A stretch of DNA of 64,000 nt, from NCBI GenBank assembly GCA_036387135.1, contig DASVUH010000019.1, forward strand, positions 62,001 through 126,000. Reading direction: 5' to 3'. Positions within the stretch are counted from its first letter, which is position 1; each line of letters opens with the position of its first letter. This document shows, piece after piece, positions 40,792 through 48,057 of this stretch. The notes under the pieces were generated by a model. It did no database searches, had not been told where the DNA came from, and saw only the letters and a program-made list of their open reading frames with translations. The DNA comes from JALZCH01 sp036387135 (lineage in GTDB: Bacteria > Acidobacteriota > Blastocatellia > Pyrinomonadales > Pyrinomonadaceae). The translations under genes were made by a program, and so were the position numbers.

Positions 40792-41432
40792 AATTGCCAC
40801 TAGCTTCAGCTAGTGGATAGATAAAAAAAGAAAAAGGCTTTAGCCAAATTTAGAAAAATAGATTGTCCTTTTGGCTTTAGCCTAAATCAAACCGCAATGC
40901 CGTGGGTCAAAGTCTGGATACATTTTGTCTGGTCAACCAAAAACCGCACGCCATTTCTCAAGGATGAAATCAGACAGAAAGTTTTCCAACATATTCGAGA
41001 AAATGCAAAAGAAAAAGGAATTCATCTTGATTTTATCAATGGCTATTTTGATCACGTTCATTGTTTGATTTCCCTCGGAACAGACCAAACAATTGAAAAG
41101 ATAATGCAATTAATCAAAGGCGAATCCTCATTTTGGATAAACAAAAATCGTCTTTGCAGAACTAAATTCGAATGGCAGGACGAATATTTTGCCGTTTCCG
41201 TTAGCGAAGCGGTTCTTGAAAATGTGCGCGGTTATATTGCTAATCAGGAAAAGCATCATCGGGGAAGAAGTTTTGATGATGAATTTGAAGATTTTCTGAA
41301 AAGAGCAGGATTTCAAAGGTTTAAGGATTCAGAAGATTAGGCTAAAGTCGAAAGGAAAATTATTTTTCTTTTATTTGGCTAAAGCCGCTTGTTGTTGCTA
41401 ATTGAGTCCACTAGCTAAAGCTAGCGGCAATT
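40792..41432. mobile_element. RAYT/IS200-like element with flanking REP-type hairpins
   Basis: The unit is bounded by AATTGCCACTAGC on the left and GCTAGCGGCAATT on the right. Each end folds into a hairpin: CCACTAGC-TTCA-GCTAGTGG (40797-40816), and CTAGC-TAAA-GCTAG within 41411-41425. Internal GGCTTTAGCC palindromes occur on both flanks of the transposase gene (40836-40845 and 40872-40881 on the left; related forms at 41340 and 41377 on the right). This is the layout of a REP-associated tyrosine transposase within its own REP repeats. Confidence 0.82.
40897..41340 (+). CDS. REP-associated/IS200-type Y1 transposase (TnpA-REP)
   Basis: The 147-residue protein has the HUH motif (GYFDHVHCLISL, with His-x-His) and the catalytic Tyr region (VRGYIANQEKHHRG), preceded by WQDEYFAVSVSE. 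The length matches IS200-like TnpA enzymes, which cut and join single-stranded DNA at hairpin ends. It is intact. It lies between the ECF sigma and kinase genes and is flanked by REP hairpins. Confidence 0.93.
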   Translation: MPWVKVWIHFVWSTKNRTPFLKDEIRQKVFQHIRENAKEKGIHLDFINGYFDHVHCLISLGTDQTIEKIMQLIKGESSFWINKNRLCRTKFEWQDEYFAVSVSEAVLENVRGYIANQEKHHRGRSFDDEFEDFLKRAGFQRFKDSED

Positions 41433-41454
41433 GATAAAGCTGTTGGAGATTGTA

Positions 41455-44085
41455 ATGTCCGAATCGAACTGGAACAAAAAGAAAGAGATTTTCATCGCCG
41501 TTTTAGACGTGCCCGAAACGAGGCGCGCCGATTTTCTGGACGAAAATTGCGGCAATAACACCGAGCTGCGAAAAGAAGTCGAAAAGCTGCTCGACGCGCA
41601 TTCGACAAACGAAAGCTTTATCGAAAAACCGGCGTTTCAAATTGCCCCGGCTGTTGCCGATGAACGCTTGAGCGGCAAACAATTCGGGCATTATAAAATA
41701 ATCAGGGAAATCGGACGCGGCGGAATGGGCGCGGTGTTTTTAGCCGAACGCAGCGACGGCGCATTTAAGCAGCAAGTTGCGCTGAAAATCGTCCGCCAAA
41801 CGATTCTCGATTCGGAAACGGAAAAACGTTTTCTGCGCGAGCGCCAGATTCTGGCGTCTTTAAATCATCCGAATATCGCGCGCCTGCTCGACGGCGGCGT
41901 TTCGGAATCGGGCGAGCCGTTTCTGGCGATGGAATACGTCGAAGGCAAACGGATTGACGAATTTTGCGAAGAAAAAACACTTTCGACAAACGAGCGGCTA
42001 AAATTATTCCTTGCGGTTTGCAGCGCCGTTTCGTTTGCACATCAAAATCTGGTCGTTCACCGCGATATTAAGCCTTCAAATATTATCGTCGCAAAAGACG
42101 GAACACCGAAATTGCTCGATTTCGGAATCGCCAAGCTGCTCGATGCCGAACACGCCGACGAACACACGCAGACAGTTTATCGCGCCTTCACGCCCGAATA
42201 CGCATCGCCCGAACAAATTACCGGCGAACAAATCACAACCGCTTCCGATGTCTATTCGCTCGGCATTCTGCTTCAACATTTAGTCCAAATTCCAAAGTCC
42301 AAATCCCAAAGTCCGAGCAGTTCAAACAATAAAACCAACCGGCAATCAACCAAAACCGAGGACCGAAGACCGAAGACCGAATTGGAAGCAATTCTGCAAA
42401 TGGCTGTGCGCGAGGAACCCGCGCGTCGTTATGCTTCCGTCCAGCAATTTGCCGAAGACATTCAGAGATATTTGGACAAGCTGCCCGTCACGGCACAAAA
42501 AGACAGTTTCACTTATCGCGCCGAAAAATTTATTAAACGCAATAAAATTCCGGTTTTTGCCGCCGCGCTGATTGTTTTGTCGCTCTTGGCAGGATTGGCG
42601 GCTTCGTTATGGCAGGCAAACGCGGCGCGGCGACAGGAGCGATTAGCGCGCGAGCAGCGCGACCGCGCCGAGCGCCGATTTGCCGATGTTCGTCAGCTCG
42701 CAAACGCTCTTCTTTTCGACATTTCACCGAAAATTGAAAATCTTCCTGGAGCGACCGAAGCCCGGCAATCGGTCGTCACTCAATCGCTCAAATATCTCGA
42801 CAGTCTTGCCCAGGAAGCGGGCGACGATTTGCAATTACAGAGCGAGTTGGCGTCGGCTTATGAAAAAATCGGTGATTTGCAGGGCAATCCGACCAATCCG
42901 AATTTGGGCGATTTGGCGGGCGCGATTGCGAGCTACGAGAAAGCGCAAAAAATGCGTTTTACCTTGCTCGAAACGAATCCGAACGATGCCGAGTTGCGCG
43001 CGGCTTTAGCGGCAAATCACAAGGCGCTCGGAGACATTCGCTGGCAGGCGAACGAGATTGATGAATCCGGCAAACAAGTTGATGCGGCATTAAATCTTTA
43101 CGAAAAACTGGCGGCGGAAAATCCCGATTCGCCCAGATTGCGTTTGGCTCTGGCTCAAATTAATTACGACATAGGTATAGTTCGCACAGAAAAATCCAAC
43201 TACGCCGAAGCGATTGCTTATTATCGAAAGGCTCTCGATTTGGTCGAACCGCTGCGCCAAAGCGACCCGAATAATGTGCAGTTTTTAAAACTCGCCGGTA
43301 ATTGTTATCTAAAACTGGGCAATGCGCTTTCGTGGAACGAACAGCAAAAAGAAGGCGAGGCGGAAACGACAAAAGCCGTTCAGATTTACGAATCGCTTCA
43401 GGCAAATTATCCGAACGACGTGAGCATCAGCAACGGTCTCTGGTCAACTTATTGGATGGCGAGCAACACTTATCAAGACCAAAACGATGCGCTAGCGCAC
43501 GAATACGCGCTCAAAGCCTTAAAGACGATTCAGCTTGTCGTCGAAAAAGACCCCGCTGACATCCAAGCCCGCAAACGTCTGGCGCGCACTTATTCCACGC
43601 TCGGACAAACCGCGACCGATACCGGCAAATTTGCCGAAGCGGTTTCATATCTGGAAAAAGCAGTCTCGGAATTAGGACAGCGGCTCGAAAGCGATCCGAA
43701 AAGCGGCGGCACGAAATACGACCTCGGAGCGGCGTTGATGCGTTTGGCTGAGGCGAGAGCCAAACAAAAAGATTACTCGGGCGCATTTGCCGAACTCGAA
43801 AAATCCGAGCGCATTTATATCGAGCTTTTTCAGGTTGACCCGAGCGGTCTGACATCGCTCAGAAATCAAGCTCTCATTTACGATTTCAGAGCCGAGATTT
43901 ACAACGAAATGGCGAAAACCGCGGCGGGAGAAAAAAGACAGGCTCACGAGCAAAACGCGAAAGCGAATTACGTGCAAGTCGTAAAAATCCTTGAACAGCT
44001 TGCTGAAAAAAAATCTCTCCCCGAATTTGATCGCAAATGGCTCGAACAACTCAAAGCCAAAGTGGAAACAACAAGCAGCGACTAA
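41455..44085 (+). CDS. Membrane Ser/Thr protein kinase with TPR domain
   Basis: Starting at ATG 41455 (GGAG six bases upstream), the 876-residue protein has a short N-terminal helical region, then a Hanks-type kinase (about 80-350): glycine loop IGRGGMGAVFLAE, VALKIV, catalytic HRDIKPSN, LLDFGIAK and APE-type TPEYASPEQ. One membrane helix (IPVFAAALIVLSLLAGLAA) lies near 370. The C-terminal 450 residues are TPR repeats. The loop between the DVYSLGILLQHL helix and the C-lobe end is replaced by a Ser/Lys/Asn-rich linker coded by heptamer repeats. The kinase probably works with the upstream ECF factor. Confidence 0.92.
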   Translation: MSESNWNKKKEIFIAVLDVPETRRADFLDENCGNNTELRKEVEKLLDAHSTNESFIEKPAFQIAPAVADERLSGKQFGHYKIIREIGRGGMGAVFLAERSDGAFKQQVALKIVRQTILDSETEKRFLRERQILASLNHPNIARLLDGGVSESGEPFLAMEYVEGKRIDEFCEEKTLSTNERLKLFLAVCSAVSFAHQNLVVHRDIKPSNIIVAKDGTPKLLDFGIAKLLDAEHADEHTQTVYRAFTPEYASPEQITGEQITTASDVYSLGILLQHLVQIPKSKSQSPSSSNNKTNRQSTKTEDRRPKTELEAILQMAVREEPARRYASVQQFAEDIQRYLDKLPVTAQKDSFTYRAEKFIKRNKIPVFAAALIVLSLLAGLAASLWQANAARRQERLAREQRDRAERRFADVRQLANALLFDISPKIENLPGATEARQSVVTQSLKYLDSLAQEAGDDLQLQSELASAYEKIGDLQGNPTNPNLGDLAGAIASYEKAQKMRFTLLETNPNDAELRAALAANHKALGDIRWQANEIDESGKQVDAALNLYEKLAAENPDSPRLRLALAQINYDIGIVRTEKSNYAEAIAYYRKALDLVEPLRQSDPNNVQFLKLAGNCYLKLGNALSWNEQQKEGEAETTKAVQIYESLQANYPNDVSISNGLWSTYWMASNTYQDQNDALAHEYALKALKTIQLVVEKDPADIQARKRLARTYSTLGQTATDTGKFAEAVSYLEKAVSELGQRLESDPKSGGTKYDLGAALMRLAEARAKQKDYSGAFAELEKSERIYIELFQVDPSGLTSLRNQALIYDFRAEIYNEMAKTAAGEKRQAHEQNAKANYVQVVKILEQLAEKKSLPEFDRKWLEQLKAKVETTSSD
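42285..42381. repeat. Two heptamer arrays inside the kinase gene
   Basis: Four CCAAANN units (CCAAATT, CCAAAGT, CCAAATC, CCAAAGT at 42285-42312) and four ACCGA units (AACCGAG then GACCGAA three times at 42354-42381) lie in the coding region of the kinase. They code for PKSKSQSP and for EDRRPKTE within a disordered linker. Confidence 0.85.
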
Positions 44086-44133
44086 ACAACGACAAAACTC
44101 TTCTCTCGTAATTTTCAGTTAAATCATAAAAAA

Positions 44134-44153
44134 GGGCGGTCGCTTGACCGCCC
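44134..44153 (-). terminator. Rho-independent terminator of the acidic-protein operon
   Basis: GGGCGGTC and GACCGCCC form a perfect 8-bp stem with a GCTT loop (AAGC on the minus strand). On the minus strand it is followed by TTTTTTATGATTT. It also lies beyond the kinase gene stop, but the other side has no T run. Confidence 0.88.
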
Positions 44154-44198
44154 GCAAAATGTGAGGATTTCTCAGGAGAAATTGTTTTCAGTTTTTCG

Positions 44199-45296
44199 TT
44201 ATTCCGACTCCGTATCCGTCGCCGAATAATCGTGAGACGAAGAATAATCGGCAGCTTCGTAACTACCGCCGGTTTCGACGACGGAAGTGTTGTCGTAAAC
44301 ACCGATTTCTCCGCCGTGTTCCCCCAAATCTCCGTGATAATCCGCCGTCTCCTGATGATCGGCGGCTAGATCGGCGAAATATTCGGCGTTTTCATAATCG
44401 CCCGCAACGGCGGCTTGTTCGGCGGAATGGGCGAAATAATCTGCCGTTTGCTCTTCCGAAACCGCTAAACCCATTTGAAAATATTCCGCATCGGCTTGTC
44501 CTGTGTGATCTGCGCCGCCCGCATTCCAATCGGCATTCGCGGTTGCGTAAGCGGCGTTGCTCGCGTCTTCGCGCGCGGCTTCGTAATCGCCCTGCTGCGC
44601 GTGCAGAGCTTGTTGCTGCTCGAAATATTCGGCGTTTTCCTGTTGGTAAGCGGCGGTTTCCAAATCGGTTGAATCGCTGCCGTGCAAAATGTATTGGTCG
44701 CCCGCCGCCCAAGCCTCGTTTTCGGCAACTTCGCGGGCTTCAGCCGCAGCCGCGTAATTGCCTGCCGCGACAAATTCATTGGCGGCTGCCTGCGCTTCGC
44801 TCGCGGCTTCGGCGTGCGCTTCGGCTTCAAGAGTTGCAGAATAATCTGTGACTCCATCAATTGTCGAAGAAGCGGTCGCGTCCGGCGCGGTAATTTCATA
44901 ACCCGCCGATTGCGCCATTTCTTCATAACTCGTGCCGTTTGGCGAACCGCCGAAAACCTCTGCGGCGATTTCGTCGCTGGCAAGATGAAACTCGCCATTA
45001 TTAAAGACTTCGGCGGCAATATCGTCGCTCGCGAGATGGAATTCGCCGTCGTTGAAAACCTCCGCAGCAATCGGGTCGCTGGCGAGTTCAAAATCATCAA
45101 TTGTCAATTCCGTCGCATCAGCTTCGGCTTCGATAACATCTTCGTCCTGAGCGGCTTCAAAAACGACATCGCTGTCATCGTTCAAAGCCTCAATCACGTC
45201 TTCGATAACCGAAGCGTCCGCCTCAAGCGTGGTTATTTCAATAACGGCGGTCGTTCCGTCCGTCAGATTTTCGGTAATAATAGTTGTCTCAGTCAT
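44199..45296 (-). CDS. Lysine-free, highly acidic Ala-rich repeat protein
   Basis: The 365-residue protein contains no lysine and no cysteine and only two arginines that I can find, against a very large excess of Asp and Glu, so it must be extremely acidic. Three near-identical repeats of about 20 residues occur near 70-125 (unit ASDDIAAEVFNNGEFHL). The central part is Ala/Glu-rich and probably helical with Tyr-Phe pairs (AEYFEQQQ, AEYFADLAADHQE), and the C-terminus is Ser/Tyr/Asp-rich. No signal peptide is visible. Its start overlaps the stop of the M48-like gene by 8 nt. I recognise no family. Confidence 0.7.
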   Translation of the reverse strand: MTETTIITENLTDGTTAVIEITTLEADASVIEDVIEALNDDSDVVFEAAQDEDVIEAEADATELTIDDFELASDPIAAEVFNDGEFHLASDDIAAEVFNNGEFHLASDEIAAEVFGGSPNGTSYEEMAQSAGYEITAPDATASSTIDGVTDYSATLEAEAHAEAASEAQAAANEFVAAGNYAAAAEAREVAENEAWAAGDQYILHGSDSTDLETAAYQQENAEYFEQQQALHAQQGDYEAAREDASNAAYATANADWNAGGADHTGQADAEYFQMGLAVSEEQTADYFAHSAEQAAVAGDYENAEYFADLAADHQETADYHGDLGEHGGEIGVYDNTSVVETGGSYEAADYSSSHDYSATDTESE

Positions 45297-46833
45297 TGTC
45301 GCACATTAAATTCCTTTCTTTTTTATTCGGCATTGTTTCCGGCTTAACGGGATTTTGTTTGATTTTCAAAGTCGAGATTTTTCCGCATTTCTGGTTCGGG
45401 CAGCGAACGTTGACTTGCGCTTTTCCGGCAAAAATTGTTCTCGGAATGCGCATCGGCGCGGTGCAGGCGGCGCATTTCATTTTTATTTCATTGCTCGCGG
45501 CAGCCGTGGCTTTTTTCGGCTCGTTCACGACGGCATTTTGATTTGTCGGCGGAGCTTGCGCCGGTTTCGGCAATTGATTTTGCGCGGCGGTTTTCGGCTG
45601 GGCTTGCGGCAGAGGCGCGTATTGATTGATCACGTTTCTCCAACGCTGGAGTTCCGGGCTGGCGGCAAACTGCGCCATTAAAGAAAGTCGGCGCGTGATG
45701 TAAGGCGTCGAAGATGTGGCAAGCTCGGAAAGCCGCACCATCGAATCGTCGGCTGTCGCCTGTTGTTCGAGCCACGCGGCGATGTTGATTCGTTTGCACA
45801 AAAACGCCGATTTCAAAGACCAGGTTAAAAGAACTCGGCGCGCGACTTCTTCGCTTCCGACTGTCAGCAAACCGGCGCGGTCGGCGGTGATTTCGGCTTG
45901 CCGCGCCCAAGCCAGCAGCGGCACTTCGACCGCGCCTTCGATTAAAGCCGACGGGTTTAAAGCGCCGAGAATTCCGTTTGAAAAAACGCCTTTGCGGTGG
46001 CTTTGCTCGCCGACGAGAAAACGAATCACGCTTTTCCAGAGCGCGTGCCCGGCGCGTGCGTGTCCCATTTCGCGCGCCAGCACGAACAACAAATCAAGCC
46101 CGCGAAAATTGGTCGCCAGCGCCGAGCCGATGATAATGAAAGCGTTATCGTCGCTGCCGTAAGTGTGGCAATCCCAGAGACAATCGCCCGAAACGTAAAC
46201 GTCCGGCATTTTCGTCATTCCCAGAATGCGGGCGGCTCTGACTGCCGGGAAATAAATATCCGGCAACTGCTTTTCGCTCAAAGCGACCGCGTTAAAAGCG
46301 GATTCGATCCAGCGCCGCCCGACTTTGTTCGAGATACTTTGCGCCGCCGCAGTTAGCGGCGTGATCGAGCGCAGGGCAGACATCGCTTTGCCGTCTTCAG
46401 CCCATTGAAACGCCGCGCAGTCAATCGAATAACCCGGCGCGAGCGGGCGCAGCCAGCGGCATTCCGGGCAAATCAACATTTTCTCCGCCAGCCCGCGACC
46501 GTCGCCGCCGCAAGTCCGGCAAACCGGCTGCGAATAAACCGGCGGCTGAAAATTCGGATTTACGGGCTGCGCCGGGTATTGATTAAAATTCGGCTGCGGC
46601 GGATAAAAATTTGCCGGAGGCGGATTTTGATTAAAGTTTTGCAGAGGATAATTCGCGCCGTTTTGCGGCGAATATTGATTAACCGGCTGCCTTTCAAAAT
46701 TTCCGGCTAAAACCGGATGCGGCGCGGCGGCTGCCGTTAGCGGCGTACCGCAAGTGATGCAAAATCTGGCTGCCGCATCTCTCGATTGATGTCCGTTCGG
46801 GCAAATTCTCATATTGTTGATGGCGTTATTCAT
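45289..46833 (-). CDS. Zinc-ribbon protein with degenerate M48-type peptidase domain
   Basis: The 514-residue protein has an N-terminal zinc ribbon (CPNGHQ, then CITCG), a Pro/Asn/Gln-rich linker, a second zinc ribbon (CRTCGG, CPEC, residues 105-125), an M48-like peptidase domain (residues about 150-400) and a C-terminal zinc ribbon (CAACTAP, CPNQKCG). The expected HExxH reads R254-E-M-G-H258 (VLAREMGHARAGH), so the first zinc ligand is Arg, while the distal Glu314 (QAEITADRAGLL) is kept. It is probably inactive or has altered metal binding. The downstream acidic protein gene overlaps it. Confidence 0.8.
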   Translation of the reverse strand: MNNAINNMRICPNGHQSRDAAARFCITCGTPLTAAAAPHPVLAGNFERQPVNQYSPQNGANYPLQNFNQNPPPANFYPPQPNFNQYPAQPVNPNFQPPVYSQPVCRTCGGDGRGLAEKMLICPECRWLRPLAPGYSIDCAAFQWAEDGKAMSALRSITPLTAAAQSISNKVGRRWIESAFNAVALSEKQLPDIYFPAVRAARILGMTKMPDVYVSGDCLWDCHTYGSDDNAFIIIGSALATNFRGLDLLFVLAREMGHARAGHALWKSVIRFLVGEQSHRKGVFSNGILGALNPSALIEGAVEVPLLAWARQAEITADRAGLLTVGSEEVARRVLLTWSLKSAFLCKRINIAAWLEQQATADDSMVRLSELATSSTPYITRRLSLMAQFAASPELQRWRNVINQYAPLPQAQPKTAAQNQLPKPAQAPPTNQNAVVNEPKKATAAASNEIKMKCAACTAPMRIPRTIFAGKAQVNVRCPNQKCGKISTLKIKQNPVKPETMPNKKERNLMCDND

Positions 46834-46878
46834 AATTAAAACTCCGTGCCGATTTCTATTAACCGAAAATTTGTCGGC

Positions 46879-47307
46879 TTAGTAATACATCGCGCCGCTG
46901 CTCATCAGCGCCAGTAAATAAATCCCGTAGAACAGAAAGTTGAGAACCGTCATCACAATGCCGCCCCACATCCCGGTTTTCGCCATTGCCATTCCTTTCG
47001 GCGATGAGCGTCCTTCTTTTATCGCGCTGACTTCCATCCAGCCTAAAATCGCGCCCGGAACGCTCGTCAGCGCGCAGCAGAGCAGCAAACCGCAAATCGT
47101 CAACATTAGTGAAGCGATTGCGCGACCGCTCGATCCTGCGGAAGGCTGCGCAAAACCTTGCGGTTGATTGCCTTGAAATCCCTGATTCCATTGCTGCTGT
47201 TGAAAATTGGCTTGATTTTGCGCTCCCTGCGCGAGCGGCGCGGCGCAAAATCGGCAAAACTGGGCTTCCGTACCATTTTGTTGTTTGCAATTCTGACAAA
47301 ACTTCAT
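46879..47307 (-). CDS. Zinc-ribbon DUF4190-type membrane protein
   Basis: ATG 47307 has GGGAG nine bases upstream and is preferred over upstream in-frame starts. The 142-residue protein starts with a zinc ribbon (MKFCQNCK, then FCRFCAAPL), continues with a Gln/Asn/Gly-rich linker, and ends in two membrane helices (ASLMLTICGLLLCCALTSVPG; MVTVLNFLFYGIYLLAL region), as in DUF4190 proteins. It is the first gene of a unit with the M48-like and the acidic protein genes. Confidence 0.78.
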   Translation of the reverse strand: MKFCQNCKQQNGTEAQFCRFCAAPLAQGAQNQANFQQQQWNQGFQGNQPQGFAQPSAGSSGRAIASLMLTICGLLLCCALTSVPGAILGWMEVSAIKEGRSSPKGMAMAKTGMWGGIVMTVLNFLFYGIYLLALMSSGAMYY

Positions 47308-47468
47308 AATCTTCATCTCCCAAATCCAAATTTCGCTTTCAATCAATAAGGCGGAAAAAAGAATCGAAACCGCCCAAAAATTTCTTGTTTTTTTTTACCG
47401 GGCAAAAAAGCTTTGTCGTTTTCCGGCAAAATATTGGCGAAAAGCGTGAAACGGCAGCGAGTTATTTT

Positions 47469-47495
47469 TTGTTTTCGCGCGAATGTTCGTATAAT
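47469..47495 (+). promoter_or_regulatory. Candidate promoter of ybeY
   Basis: TATAAT at 47490-47495 in the context CGTATAATCCGG, preceded by a TTGTTTT stretch at 47469, 15 bp away. The start codon at 47512 leaves a leader of about 10 nt. The context matches the promoter before the ECF gene at 40192. Confidence 0.45.
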
Positions 47496-47511
47496 CCGGT
47501 ATCAGAAAACG

Positions 47512-47937
47512 ATGACAGAAATTATCAATCGCCAGCGCAAAGTTAAGATCAAGCCGGAAGACTTTCAGGAATTTGCCGATAGAGCCGTTGACGCCGTTAA
47601 AGAAGCGCGCGGTAAAAGCTGCATCGTCGCGTTTGTTTCTGACCGGAAAATGACCGAATTAAATCGAATGTTTCGCGGCAAAAGCTCGACGACCGATGTC
47701 CTTTCGTTTCCGAACGAACCGGACGAATTTGAAGAATCGGAAAACAATCTGGGAGACATCGTGATTTCGCTCGAACAAGCCGCGCGTCAAGCCGAGGAAA
47801 ATAATCTTTCTCTCGAACTCGAAATCAAACAACTAATTTTGCACGGAATTTTGCATCTCAGCGGCTACGACCACGAAACCGATAAAGGCGAAATGAACCG
47901 CTTGGAGCTAAAACTTCGTGATAAACTTCGGATTTAA
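47512..47937 (+). CDS. ybeY: Endoribonuclease YbeY
   Basis: The 141-residue protein has the UPF0054 zinc motif HGILHLSGYDH (H-x3-H-x5-H) near residue 115 and the FRGKSSTTDVLSFPN motif. YbeY takes part in 16S rRNA 3' maturation and ribosome quality control. ATG 47512 is chosen because the longer open frame from 47413 would include the promoter and lacks conserved residues. It is separated from zwf by a GAGACGC-type inverted repeat. Confidence 0.95.
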   Translation: MTEIINRQRKVKIKPEDFQEFADRAVDAVKEARGKSCIVAFVSDRKMTELNRMFRGKSSTTDVLSFPNEPDEFEESENNLGDIVISLEQAARQAEENNLSLELEIKQLILHGILHLSGYDHETDKGEMNRLELKLRDKLRI

Positions 47938-47941
47938 TTTC

Positions 47942-48043
47942 ACCGCCGGGACGCGGAGACGCAGAGTTTTTCAGAAAGAAGTTTGAGATATACTTCGTTT
48001 CTCTTTTTATTTTGTTTTCTCTGCGTCTCCGCGTCTCGGCGGT
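47942..48043. repeat. Inverted repeat of the GAGACGC family, copy 3
   Basis: 25-bp arms at 47942-47966 and 48019-48043 with one mismatch, core GACGCGGAGACGCAGAG. It lies 4 nt after the ybeY stop and 14 nt before the zwf start, which has no Shine-Dalgarno. Confidence 0.9.
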
Positions 48044-48057
48044 TTAAACTTTTCTAA

